A stretch of 5,195 bases of DNA. It comes from Candidatus Peribacteraceae bacterium. Lineage in GTDB: Bacteria; Patescibacteriota; Gracilibacteria; Peribacterales; Peribacteraceae. The notes under the pieces are model-generated. The model saw only the letters and a program-made list of their open reading frames with translations, was not told the origin of the DNA and did not search any database. Numbering within the stretch: the first letter of the stretch is position 1; every line of letters begins with the position of its first letter. Position numbers and translations under genes: made by a program. Positions 1 to 4,437 of the stretch are shown here, piece after piece. The stretch spans positions 1 to 5,195 of the forward strand of contig JAGORY010000040.1 of NCBI GenBank assembly GCA_018062585.1. The letters are read 5' to 3'.

Positions 1-270
1 ATCGAAAAGGAGCAATGCATGCCCTGGCTCATGCTTGAGATCGCGCTCATCAAACCCAAGGTCATCGTGACGCTGGGTCGTCATTCACTCGGGCACTTCT
101 TCCCAACGAAGACGATTACCGAAACACACGGTAAGCCCTTGAAGCTCACTGACACCATGACGCTCTTCCCTATCTACCATCCAGCAGCCGCTCTCCATAA
201 CGGAGGGCTCAGGAGTACTCTCGTCTCTGATTTCCGCGCACTCGGAGAATTCCTGAAGACTGTGGAGTAA
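1..270 (+). CDS. Uracil-DNA glycosylase, family 4 (C-terminal fragment)
   Basis: The reading frame is open from base 1 and ends at TAA 268-270, giving the last 89 residues; the true start lies left of the window and the ATG at 19 is internal. The fragment matches the C-terminal half of family-4 (Fe-S) uracil-DNA glycosylases, which excise uracil from DNA in base-excision repair. Visible marks are Cys6 of the fragment, at the place of the last [4Fe-4S] cysteine just before the helix that leads to the strand KPKVIVTLGR (18-27); a HGKP turn (43-46); and the hallmark HPAAAL (60-65), whose His-Pro belongs to the active-site motif. The other three cluster cysteines and the first catalytic motif would lie upstream and cannot be checked. 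The family call is firm; substrate range (family 4 versus a close relative such as family 5) is less certain. Confidence 0.88.
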   Translation: MEKEQCMPWLMLEIALIKPKVIVTLGRHSLGHFFPTKTITETHGKPLKLTDTMTLFPIYHPAAALHNGGLRSTLVSDFRALGEFLKTVE

Positions 271-292
271 AGTACGATGTATCACATGCAAT

Positions 293-320
293 TTTTCACT
301 TTTCACTTTTCGTTTTTCAC
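293..320. repeat. Four tandem degenerate heptamers (TTTTCAC type)
   Basis: Four 7-bp units follow one another without gaps: TTTTCAC at 293, TTTTCAC at 300, TTTTCGT at 307 and TTTTCAC at 314, with a degraded fifth unit running into the GTG at 327. The array fills most of the gap between the glycosylase stop and the next gene, so it would lie in the promoter or 5' leader of that gene. No inverted partner is seen nearby, unlike the two other heptamer arrays in this window. Function is unknown. Confidence 0.75.
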
Positions 321-326
321 TTCTCT

Positions 327-689
327 GTGACTTCCATTCTCGCCCGTATCGGAGTCGCAGCCGTGTTGTCGCTGACGTCTCTCATCGTCATTCTGTTTCG
401 CGTGAGTCCCCTGAGCGCACCCGGTCTTGCGGTGCCGTTCTTTTTCCTCACGCTGTTCCTTGCGGTCGCGAGCATCGGAACGCTCGTCTGCTACGCCATC
501 TGGAGCCGACTCTCGATGGAAGGCATGGACTCCGGCCGCAAGCTCTCGGTGTCGCTTCGGGAGGGACTGCTCATCGGAGCCGCTACCGTACTTCTGTTTC
601 TGTTTCTCATTCTCGAGATCCTGACGTGGTGGATCGGACTTCTCATTTACCTCATCTTCTTCCTGATCGAGATGGCTCTCCTCTCATAA
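327..689 (+). CDS. Small multi-pass membrane protein of unknown function
   Basis: A 120-residue, strongly hydrophobic protein starting at GTG 327. Hydrophobic stretches lie at about residues 8-24, 33-59, 79-97 and 99-118, suggesting three or four membrane helices. A short polar loop (60-78, with RLSMEGMDSGRK) separates the two halves. The second half opens with a SLREG turn and contains a TWW motif at 100-102; the protein ends right after an acidic residue in the last helix (IEMALLS). No catalytic motif or signal peptide is seen. It sits 21 nt before pheS on the same strand, so co-transcription is plausible. From memory, similar four-helix proteins occur in Patescibacteria genomes, but I cannot verify this. 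No Shine-Dalgarno precedes the GTG, so the exact start is uncertain. That it is a real gene is likely from its length, clean hydrophobic pattern and tight packing. Confidence 0.72.
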   Translation: MTSILARIGVAAVLSLTSLIVILFRVSPLSAPGLAVPFFFLTLFLAVASIGTLVCYAIWSRLSMEGMDSGRKLSVSLREGLLIGAATVLLFLFLILEILTWWIGLLIYLIFFLIEMALLS

Positions 690-695
690 TCTCGT

Positions 696-710
696 TATTC
701 TGTAGTCCCC
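696..710 (+). promoter_or_regulatory. Possible -10 element of a leaderless pheS transcript
   Basis: TATTCT at 696-701 matches four of six bases of the -10 consensus and ends nine nt before the pheS ATG, so a transcript started there would have almost no leader. No -35 hexamer is found at 16-18 nt spacing, so the call is weak. It is listed because ftsE shows the same arrangement and neither gene has a Shine-Dalgarno. Confidence 0.22.
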
Positions 711-1718
711 ATGTCGCTTCCCGCCCCCTACGATTCGTATCTCGGCAAGATCTCCTCGGCAGCCGATGCCGCTGCATTGGAAGCCCTGAGGCTGGAGCTC
801 TTCGGCCGCAAAGCCGGACTCCTCACGATGGCGATGAAGGACCTCGGCGCCATGTCGCCCGAGGAGAGAAAAGCGCGGGGACAAGAAATGAACCGAATCA
901 AAACGGACATCGACTCAGCTTTCAGCGCGCGTGAGACCGAACTCGCCGCCGCATCGTTTTCATCACTCGCCAGCGCCGACGCACTCGACGTGACGCTTGA
1001 TCTCCCCTCGGAGAACCGAGGACACCTGCATCCGGTGCACGAGTTCATCCGCAAAACAGAGGAAGTATTCGGGCGCATGGGTTTTGATACCGCGCGCGGA
1101 CCCGAGCTCGAGACCGAGCACTACAACTTCAACATGCTCAATATTCCGGAAACACATCCGGCACGCGACGCGCAGGACACGTTCTGGGTATCGTCGCTTG
1201 ATCGCACCGTGCTCCGCACACATACGTCTCCTGTGCAGATCCGCTATATGGAAGCGCACAAACCACCATTTCGGATGATCTGCACCGGCAAGGTGTACCG
1301 CAAAGATTCCGACGCCACGCACTCGCCGATGTTCCACCAGATCGAAGGCTTGATGATCGGCAAGACGGTCTCGATGGCGAACATGAAAGCCGTCATGGAA
1401 CAGGCCGTGCGCGAACTCATTTCCACGGATGCCGAATTTCGCTGGAGGACCGGTTACTTTCCGTTCGTCGAACCAGGGCTCGAGATGGACATGCGCTGGA
1501 GAGGGGATGAATCTCAGAGCCGTGAAGGCCGTTGGCTCGAGATTGTCGGCTGCGGCATGGTGCACCCGAACGTACTCCGGAACGTCGGCATCGACCCCGA
1601 TGAGTATCAGGGCTTCGCCTTCGGATTCGGCGTCGAGCGCATGATCATGATCCGTCACCAAATTCCTGATCTCCGCCTGTTCTTTTCTGGTGACCTGAGG
1701 TTTCTCCGCCAGTTTTAG
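711..1718 (+). CDS. pheS: Phenylalanine--tRNA ligase alpha subunit
   Basis: This is the catalytic class-II subunit that activates phenylalanine and charges tRNA-Phe, normally as an alpha2-beta2 tetramer with PheT in the cytoplasm. The 335-residue length is typical. Residues 1-85 form the Ala/Glu/Arg-rich N-terminal helical arm that contacts tRNA; the catalytic domain begins near residue 103. Motif 1 spans about 105-145 (HPVHEF, GPELE, FNMLNIPETHPARD). Motif 2 is at 193-213 (GKVYRKD, then THSPMFHQIEG). The Phe-pocket strand YFPFVEP is at 249-255. Motif 3 is GFAFGFGVER (301-310); Ala303 corresponds to the Ala of E. coli PheS that sets amino-acid size selectivity. The C-terminus ends in the canonical DLRFLRQF. 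ATG 711 gives a normal N-terminus. pheT does not follow: a promoter for an apparent small RNA begins 14 nt past the stop, then pyrE lies on the opposite strand. Codons and motifs look intact. Confidence 0.97.
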   Translation: MSLPAPYDSYLGKISSAADAAALEALRLELFGRKAGLLTMAMKDLGAMSPEERKARGQEMNRIKTDIDSAFSARETELAAASFSSLASADALDVTLDLPSENRGHLHPVHEFIRKTEEVFGRMGFDTARGPELETEHYNFNMLNIPETHPARDAQDTFWVSSLDRTVLRTHTSPVQIRYMEAHKPPFRMICTGKVYRKDSDATHSPMFHQIEGLMIGKTVSMANMKAVMEQAVRELISTDAEFRWRTGYFPFVEPGLEMDMRWRGDESQSREGRWLEIVGCGMVHPNVLRNVGIDPDEYQGFAFGFGVERMIMIRHQIPDLRLFFSGDLRFLRQF

Positions 1719-1732
1719 GGCTCGGTCGATAG

Positions 1733-1761
1733 TTGACTAAATATCATTAAAATTCTATAAT
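1733..1761 (+). promoter_or_regulatory. Near-consensus sigma70 promoter between pheS and pyrE
   Basis: TTGACT (1733-1738) and TATAAT (1756-1761) are separated by exactly 17 nt, an 11/12 match to the sigma70 consensus with optimal spacing. The spacer and flanks are very A/T-rich compared with the genes on either side. The predicted start is about 1768-1770. No protein gene lies downstream on this strand before the antisense pyrE, so the promoter most likely serves the structured RNA described next. AGTTGA (1731-1736) and TCAACT (1761-1766) form a 6-bp inverted repeat around the promoter, which could be an operator or chance. Confidence 0.85.
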
Positions 1762-1768
1762 CAACTTA

Positions 1769-1886
1769 AGTGCCTTCTGCTTACACGGCAGAGTAGTCTC
1801 GGAAGGCATATCTGTTCTCTCAGAGAGGAGCGATCATAAGAGATCGTTCCAAGGACGAGAGTCCCTCACGGGGCCCTAGTTTCTTT
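1769..1886 (+). ncRNA. Putative structured small RNA of unrecognised family
   Basis: The region begins at the predicted start of the strong promoter upstream and is packed with helices. P1 pairs 1770-1777 (GTGCCTTC) with 1802-1809 (GAAGGCAT), eight pairs with one G-U, and encloses two small hairpins: TGC/GCA at 1778-1790 and GAG/CTC at 1791-1800. This gives a three-way junction starting at the RNA's first bases. Next come UUCUCU/AGAGGA (1815-1829, triloop CAG) and, overlapping it, a 9-bp hairpin 1827-1835 with 1842-1850 around AUAAGA. Then GGAC/GTCC closes a GAGA (GNRA) tetraloop at 1853-1864, and a last G/C hairpin is followed by TTTCTTT. The longest start-to-stop run near the 5' end is eight codons. 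It did not match my recollection of tmRNA, RNase P, SRP, 6S, T-box or common riboswitches. Structure is hand-folded; existence as an RNA is inferred. Confidence 0.6.
1861..1886 (+). terminator. Possible intrinsic terminator of the small RNA
   Basis: GTCCC (1861-1865) can pair with GGGGC (1870-1874) across a TCAC loop, followed by CCTAG and the T-rich stretch TTTCTTT (1880-1886), six bases before the end of the convergent pyrE. The hairpin is short, the T tract starts five nt late and is interrupted by C, and the 5' arm competes with the GGAC/GTCC stem. Termination here is plausible but not strong. Confidence 0.35.
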
Positions 1887-1891
1887 CGTGT

Positions 1892-2536
1892 CTACAAACC
1901 TGCTTTCGCAGCCCAGTTGTCTGGGTCTGCCGAAAACTTTCCGATCTGATCCGCCTGCTCTGGCGTAATACGGTCTTGCTCGAGTGCCTTGTCGATGAGC
2001 AGAGAGATCGTTGCGAGGGGATGGAGCTTCACTTTGAGTTCACGCGCTTTCTCAATGCCGGACGCGAGTTCGTAGCTGAAGATCGAAACGATATCCGTGA
2101 TGAAGCACTGTCCTTCGTTGCGAATCGCTTCTACGGAAGCCCCCGAACTTTTAGCAGTCGAGATCAGGTCTTCGACGAGGATGACATGCTTTCCGGGTTT
2201 TAGATCTCCTTCGATGAGCTTCTTTGCACCGTGCTCTTTTGGCTTGGCGCGGACGTAGACGAACGGGAGTTTCAGGCGGTCGGCGACGAGTGCGCCCCAA
2301 CCGATGGCGGCGAGCGCGGTCCCAGCGATGACGTCGGCTTCCACGTGCAGATTTTTGACACGGTTCGCGAGCGCCTGCACCACGAAATCACGCGCCTCGG
2401 GGTGGCTATAAATCATCCGGTTATCGCAGTAGATGGGAGCCTTCAGTCCGCTCGTCCACGTGAACGGGGGATTCGTCGATAGCTTCACGGCTCCGATCGA
2501 GAGTAGGTATTCGGCGATGCGTTCTCCGTGGGGCAT
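1892..2536 (-). CDS. pyrE: Orotate phosphoribosyltransferase
   Basis: Converts orotate and PRPP to orotidine 5'-monophosphate in de novo pyrimidine synthesis; a cytoplasmic type-I phosphoribosyltransferase, usually a dimer. The ATG at 2536 gives 214 residues, the usual family length; a TTG at 2566 would add ten residues with no family counterpart. Marks include FTWTSG (25-30) and IYCDNR (35-40), typical of the orotate-side N-terminus, and AGTA (71-74) at the phosphate-binding turn. The flexible catalytic loop is RAKPKEHG (96-103) with Arg96, Lys98, Lys100 and His102. The PRPP motif is VILVEDLISTAKSS (118-131), with the two acidic residues at 122-123. Oddity: the family consensus after S/T-T is Gly-Gly or Gly-Lys; here it is Ala128-Lys129, so the loop glycine is lost. 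The gene is convergent with the small RNA (stop only about 6 nt past its T-rich tail) and divergent from rsmG over a gap of about 100 bp. No Shine-Dalgarno or clear promoter is seen. Confidence 0.95.
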   Translation of the reverse strand: MPHGERIAEYLLSIGAVKLSTNPPFTWTSGLKAPIYCDNRMIYSHPEARDFVVQALANRVKNLHVEADVIAGTALAAIGWGALVADRLKLPFVYVRAKPKEHGAKKLIEGDLKPGKHVILVEDLISTAKSSGASVEAIRNEGQCFITDIVSIFSYELASGIEKARELKVKLHPLATISLLIDKALEQDRITPEQADQIGKFSADPDNWAAKAGL

Positions 2537-2638
2537 GTGTGTGAAAGGGGATGAAGGTATGCACAAAGAGTAGCAGAGAGAGTGGGAGGGAAAATAGCTC
2601 GATTGAACGGGTGAGCATAGCTAGAGTGGACTCCCGTG

Positions 2639-3310
2639 ATGATCGATGAATCCAGACTCCGGCAACTCATGGATGTTTTCCTTGTCGAGAATTCCAAGCT
2701 GAATCTCTCGGCGCTCCGGACACCCGAACTCTGCTGGCCTGGCAACATCCTGGATTCCGTCGCATTCTTGCAGTCTTTTGATACATATCCCGAGCTGAAG
2801 AAAGCAAAGAATCTCCTCGATATCGGTACCGGAGGTGGCTTTCCCCTGACGCCTCTCGCACTCTGTCTCCCGGATACTCAGTGCATCGGCTTAGACGCTA
2901 CCCAGAAGAAAGTGGACGCAGTACGTCGTATTATCGCTGCAGTTGGCATTCCGAATGCGTCGCTTGTGTGCGGTCGCACTGAGTCTCTCGCTCACAGCGC
3001 CGAGTACCGTGCACAGTCTGATATTGTCACCGCTCGCGCCGTCGCGCCGCTTTCGGTACTTCTGGAGTACGCCGTGCCGTTTCTGAAGATCGGCGGACTG
3101 TGTGCATTCTGGAAGAGCACGAAGATTGCATCCGAACTCGCGGACACGGCTGATGCCCAGAAGAAACTGTCGGCTCCCTATCTCGGTGAGTTTCAGTACG
3201 AGCTTCCGGATCAGTGGGGCGAACGTACGATCGTGTTCTTCAGGAAAACAGCGGCGACCTCACACGACTATCCGCGGCGTACCGGTATACCGAAACAAGA
3301 CCCTTTATGA
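2639..3310 (+). CDS. rsmG: 16S rRNA (guanine(527)-N7)-methyltransferase RsmG
   Basis: SAM-dependent methyltransferase that makes m7G527 in the 530 loop of 16S rRNA; also called GidB, and in several bacteria its loss gives low-level streptomycin resistance. From ATG 2639 the protein has 223 residues, close to the usual 205-240; the GTG directly before it (2636) is an equally possible start. Numbering from the GTG: KLNLSALRTPE (21-31) equals the N-terminal NLT.IR segment; ILDSV (38-42) equals the HILDS motif, although the His two residues earlier is Asn37 here. SAM motif I is LLDIGTGGGFP (60-70), the acidic ribose-binding residue is Asp87, and VTARAVAPL (131-139) and the C-terminal YPRRTGIPKQDPL (212-224) are diagnostic. 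It is divergent from pyrE. Its stop codon overlaps the left arm of a heptamer-based inverted repeat. No Shine-Dalgarno is present. Confidence 0.95.
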   Translation: MIDESRLRQLMDVFLVENSKLNLSALRTPELCWPGNILDSVAFLQSFDTYPELKKAKNLLDIGTGGGFPLTPLALCLPDTQCIGLDATQKKVDAVRRIIAAVGIPNASLVCGRTESLAHSAEYRAQSDIVTARAVAPLSVLLEYAVPFLKIGGLCAFWKSTKIASELADTADAQKKLSAPYLGEFQYELPDQWGERTIVFFRKTAATSHDYPRRTGIPKQDPL

Positions 3311-3441
3311 GGTTATAGGTTAGAGGGGATAGGTTATAGAAAGTTGTTAAAAAAAAGACAGTCAACGAAAGGTAAAACCACGCAAAACGGACCAGCATAT
3401 CTTCATCCCACTATAACCTATTACCTATCCCCTATAACCTC
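3309..3441. repeat. Inverted repeat with 31-bp arms made of GGTTATA-type heptamers
   Basis: The left arm 3309-3339 holds four heptamers: GGTTATA at 3311, GGTTAGA at 3318, GGGGATA at 3325, GGTTATA at 3332. The right arm 3411-3441 is their inverse in kind: TATAACC at 3412, TATTACC at 3419, TATCCCC at 3426, TATAACC at 3433. Outer units pair perfectly; across 31 positions I count four mismatches and one G-T, all in the two inner units. The 71-nt loop (3340-3410) contains an A-rich run (3349-3356, T8 on the other strand). The arms touch both neighbouring stop codons: rsmG TGA at 3308-3310 and, on the minus strand, the small ORF's TGA at 3442-3440. A bidirectional terminator or 3'-end protecting hairpin is a reasonable guess; there is no T tract directly after either arm. 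Confidence 0.85.
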
Positions 3442-3532
3442 AGAGATGTTGGGAGAGCGAGCTCATCACGACGACCAGACATGCGGCGAAGACCACAAGA
3501 AAAGGAGAGACTCCGAGAGTGCGGCTGCGCAT
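3440..3532 (-). CDS. Possible 30-residue single-pass membrane protein
   Basis: A minus-strand ORF from ATG 3532 to TGA 3442-3440. It has a basic N-terminus (MRSRTLGVSPF), then one hydrophobic helix of about 16-18 residues (LVVFAACLVVVM, residues 12-23 at its core) and a short polar tail (SSLSQHL). This is the form of a tiny inner-membrane protein with a positive-inside N-terminus. A longer in-frame ORF reaching 3757 would overlap rlmE antisense and shows no protein character upstream, so ATG 3532 is preferred. Support comes from a promoter-like TTGCCC-16-TATACT about 28-35 nt upstream and from the stop lying at the inverted repeat exactly as the rsmG stop does. Against it: very short, no good Shine-Dalgarno, family unknown. 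Function is not inferred. Confidence 0.42.
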   Translation of the reverse strand: MRSRTLGVSPFLVVFAACLVVVMSSLSQHL

Positions 3533-3566
3533 AGTTTTCTTAGGGGAAAAGTGATGGGCGAACCGC

Positions 3567-3594
3567 AGTATATGCTGAGGCTTTCGGTGGGCAA
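3567..3594 (-). promoter_or_regulatory. Candidate promoter for the small membrane ORF
   Basis: On the minus strand TTGCCC (3594-3589) lies 16 nt before TATACT (3572-3567), matching four and five of six consensus bases. A start near 3560 would give a leader of about 28 nt before ATG 3532. The -35 overlaps the first of two CAATTGTG direct repeats. Confidence 0.45.
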
Positions 3595-3616
3595 TTGTGG
3601 AGGACGGCCAATTGTG
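3592..3616. repeat. Direct repeat CAATTGTG x2, 17 bp apart
   Basis: CAATTGTG occurs at 3592-3599 and again at 3609-3616, each containing the palindrome CAATTG. The pair sits between the leftward promoter-like element of the small ORF and the upstream region of rlmE, so it could bind a regulator of either; this is speculative. The rest of 3443-3728 outside the small ORF shows no other gene or motif that I can support, and no clear rlmE promoter. Confidence 0.4.
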
Positions 3617-3728
3617 ACGCAGTACCATGCTTCTTTCCGAAGAAAGCTTTAAAAAACGCTTCCGTAAGCCAATATCTTGGGTGTACCATACCGACAAAAT
3701 TCCATCCCGCTGCCAAGCCAAAATTGTT

Positions 3729-4316
3729 ATGCCGAAACCATACGTCCCCAATGACAAGTGGAGTAAACGTGCAGCCGAAGAAGGCTACCGCGCGCGGTCG
3801 GTCTACAAGCTCATGGAACTCGATGTGAGGTACCATCTTTTGCATCAGGGGATGAAAGTCTTAGATATTGGCGCGTCACCCGGATCGTGGCTGCAGTACG
3901 CCTCAGATCGTATCGGGCCGACGGGACTCGCGCTCGGATTGGACCTCAAAGAAATCAAAGGTATCGCGCCGAATGTGAAGCGTGCGGTCTGCGATATCAA
4001 TGACGAGCCGGCGGTAGAGAAGGCGATGGCCGACGCAGGTATGACGCAGGCTGACATTGTGCTCTCGGACATCGCACCAAATACGAGTGGCATCAAGGAT
4101 GTGGATCAGTGGCGGTCCATCGAACTCAGTCGCATGGTCGTGAAATTTGCAAAGAAGCATCTGCGGCCCGGCGGCAAGCTTGTCATGAAAGTATTTCGCG
4201 GCAAAAATTTTGATGAGTTTTTGGCGGAAGTACGAAAGGACTGGCCGGATGCGAAGCCGTACACGGTGGAGGCGAGCAGGGACAGGAGTAGGGAGGTGTA
4301 CGTGGTGTGTCGATGA
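3729..4316 (+). CDS. rlmE: 23S rRNA (uridine(2552)-2'-O)-methyltransferase RlmE (FtsJ/RrmJ)
   Basis: SAM-dependent enzyme that 2'-O-methylates U2552 in the A-loop of 23S rRNA, a late step of 50S assembly. ATG 3729 gives 195 residues, close to the E. coli enzyme's 209. The N-terminus PYVPNDKWSKRAAEEGYRAR (4-23) aligns with the family pattern DP(Y/F)V...A..EGYRSRA. SAM motif I is VLDIGASPGSWLQYA (44-58), with Asp72 as the next-strand acidic residue. The catalytic tetrad K-D-K-E is complete: Lys27 (in SVYKL), Asp114 (in LSDIAPNTSG), Lys154 (in LVMKVFRG) and Glu189 (in SREVYVV). The frame stays open back to ATG 3627, which would add 34 residues (a basic stretch with no family counterpart); I prefer 3729. 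Neither start has a Shine-Dalgarno at useful distance. A heptamer-based hairpin follows the stop. Confidence 0.94.
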   Translation: MPKPYVPNDKWSKRAAEEGYRARSVYKLMELDVRYHLLHQGMKVLDIGASPGSWLQYASDRIGPTGLALGLDLKEIKGIAPNVKRAVCDINDEPAVEKAMADAGMTQADIVLSDIAPNTSGIKDVDQWRSIELSRMVVKFAKKHLRPGGKLVMKVFRGKNFDEFLAEVRKDWPDAKPYTVEASRDRSREVYVVCR

Positions 4317-4326
4317 CAAGAAGATA

Positions 4327-4386
4327 GCGGTTAGCGGGTAGTGGGTAGTTTTTTTTGCTATTCGCTACCCGCTACTTTCTATTCGC
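4327..4386. repeat. Heptamer-based inverted repeat after rlmE, possible terminator
   Basis: Left arm heptamers are GCGGTTA at 4327, GCGGGTA at 4334 and GTGGGTA at 4341; then G, eight T (4349-4356) and GC. Right arm heptamers are TATTCGC at 4359, TACCCGC at 4366, TACTTTC at 4373 and TATTCGC at 4380. The core 4334-4348 pairs with 4358-4372 over 15 positions (three G-U/G-T), with the T run as loop; TAGCGGGTAG (4332-4341) and CTACCCGCTA (4365-4374) match perfectly. It begins about 10 nt after the rlmE stop and is followed by a T5 tract (4387-4391), so it may end rlmE transcription, but the longest T run is in the loop rather than after the stem. The period and layout are the same as the element after rsmG, with a different unit sequence. 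Confidence 0.75.
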
Positions 4387-4401
4387 TTTTTACGGGAATC
4401 T

Positions 4402-4430
4402 TTCCCTTCATCCTCCTTCGGCGCTATCCT
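4402..4430 (+). promoter_or_regulatory. Possible promoter giving a leaderless ftsE transcript
   Basis: TATCCT (4425-4430) is a four-of-six -10 match ending seven nt before the ftsE ATG; TTCCCT (4402-4407), 17 nt upstream, is a poor -35 (three of six). If used, the RNA would start at or next to the start codon. Weak by itself; listed because no Shine-Dalgarno precedes ftsE. Confidence 0.25.
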
Positions 4431-4437
4431 ATTCTCC

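Noticed and set aside
963..1661. 232-codon open frame on the minus strand inside pheS
   Set aside because: It lies fully antisense to the best-conserved part of pheS, is rich in His/Arg as expected for a codon shadow, and shows no domain.
1769..1886. T-box leader or amino-acid/pyrimidine riboswitch
   Set aside because: No plus-strand gene follows to be controlled, and the T-box antiterminator core and known aptamer cores that I can recall are absent.
2603..2627. TTGAAC and TAGAGT as a promoter for rsmG
   Set aside because: The spacing is only 13 nt and both hexamers are imperfect, so it does not meet sigma70 rules.
3309..3441. IS or MITE insertion, or CRISPR repeat
   Set aside because: No target-site duplication or transposase is seen, and the units are contiguous heptamers without spacers.
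3344..3652. 102-codon plus-strand frame between rsmG and rlmE
   Set aside because: It translates the right arm of the inverted repeat and the antisense of the small membrane ORF; composition is not protein-like.
3599..3652. GGAGGA at 3599 followed nine nt later by GTG 3614, a 12-codon mini-ORF
   Set aside because: Too short to support, ends inside the alternative rlmE start region, and no attenuator structure is evident; the GGAGGA is too far from ATG 3627 to serve it.
3627..3728. 34-residue N-terminal extension of RlmE from ATG 3627
   Set aside because: The family N-terminus aligns from ATG 3729; the extension has no counterpart and no better ribosome-binding site. It remains possible.
3533..3757. 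Upstream extension of the small minus-strand ORF to 3757
   Set aside because: The extension is antisense to the rlmE upstream region and N-terminus, lies before the candidate promoter, and has no hydrophobic or conserved pattern.
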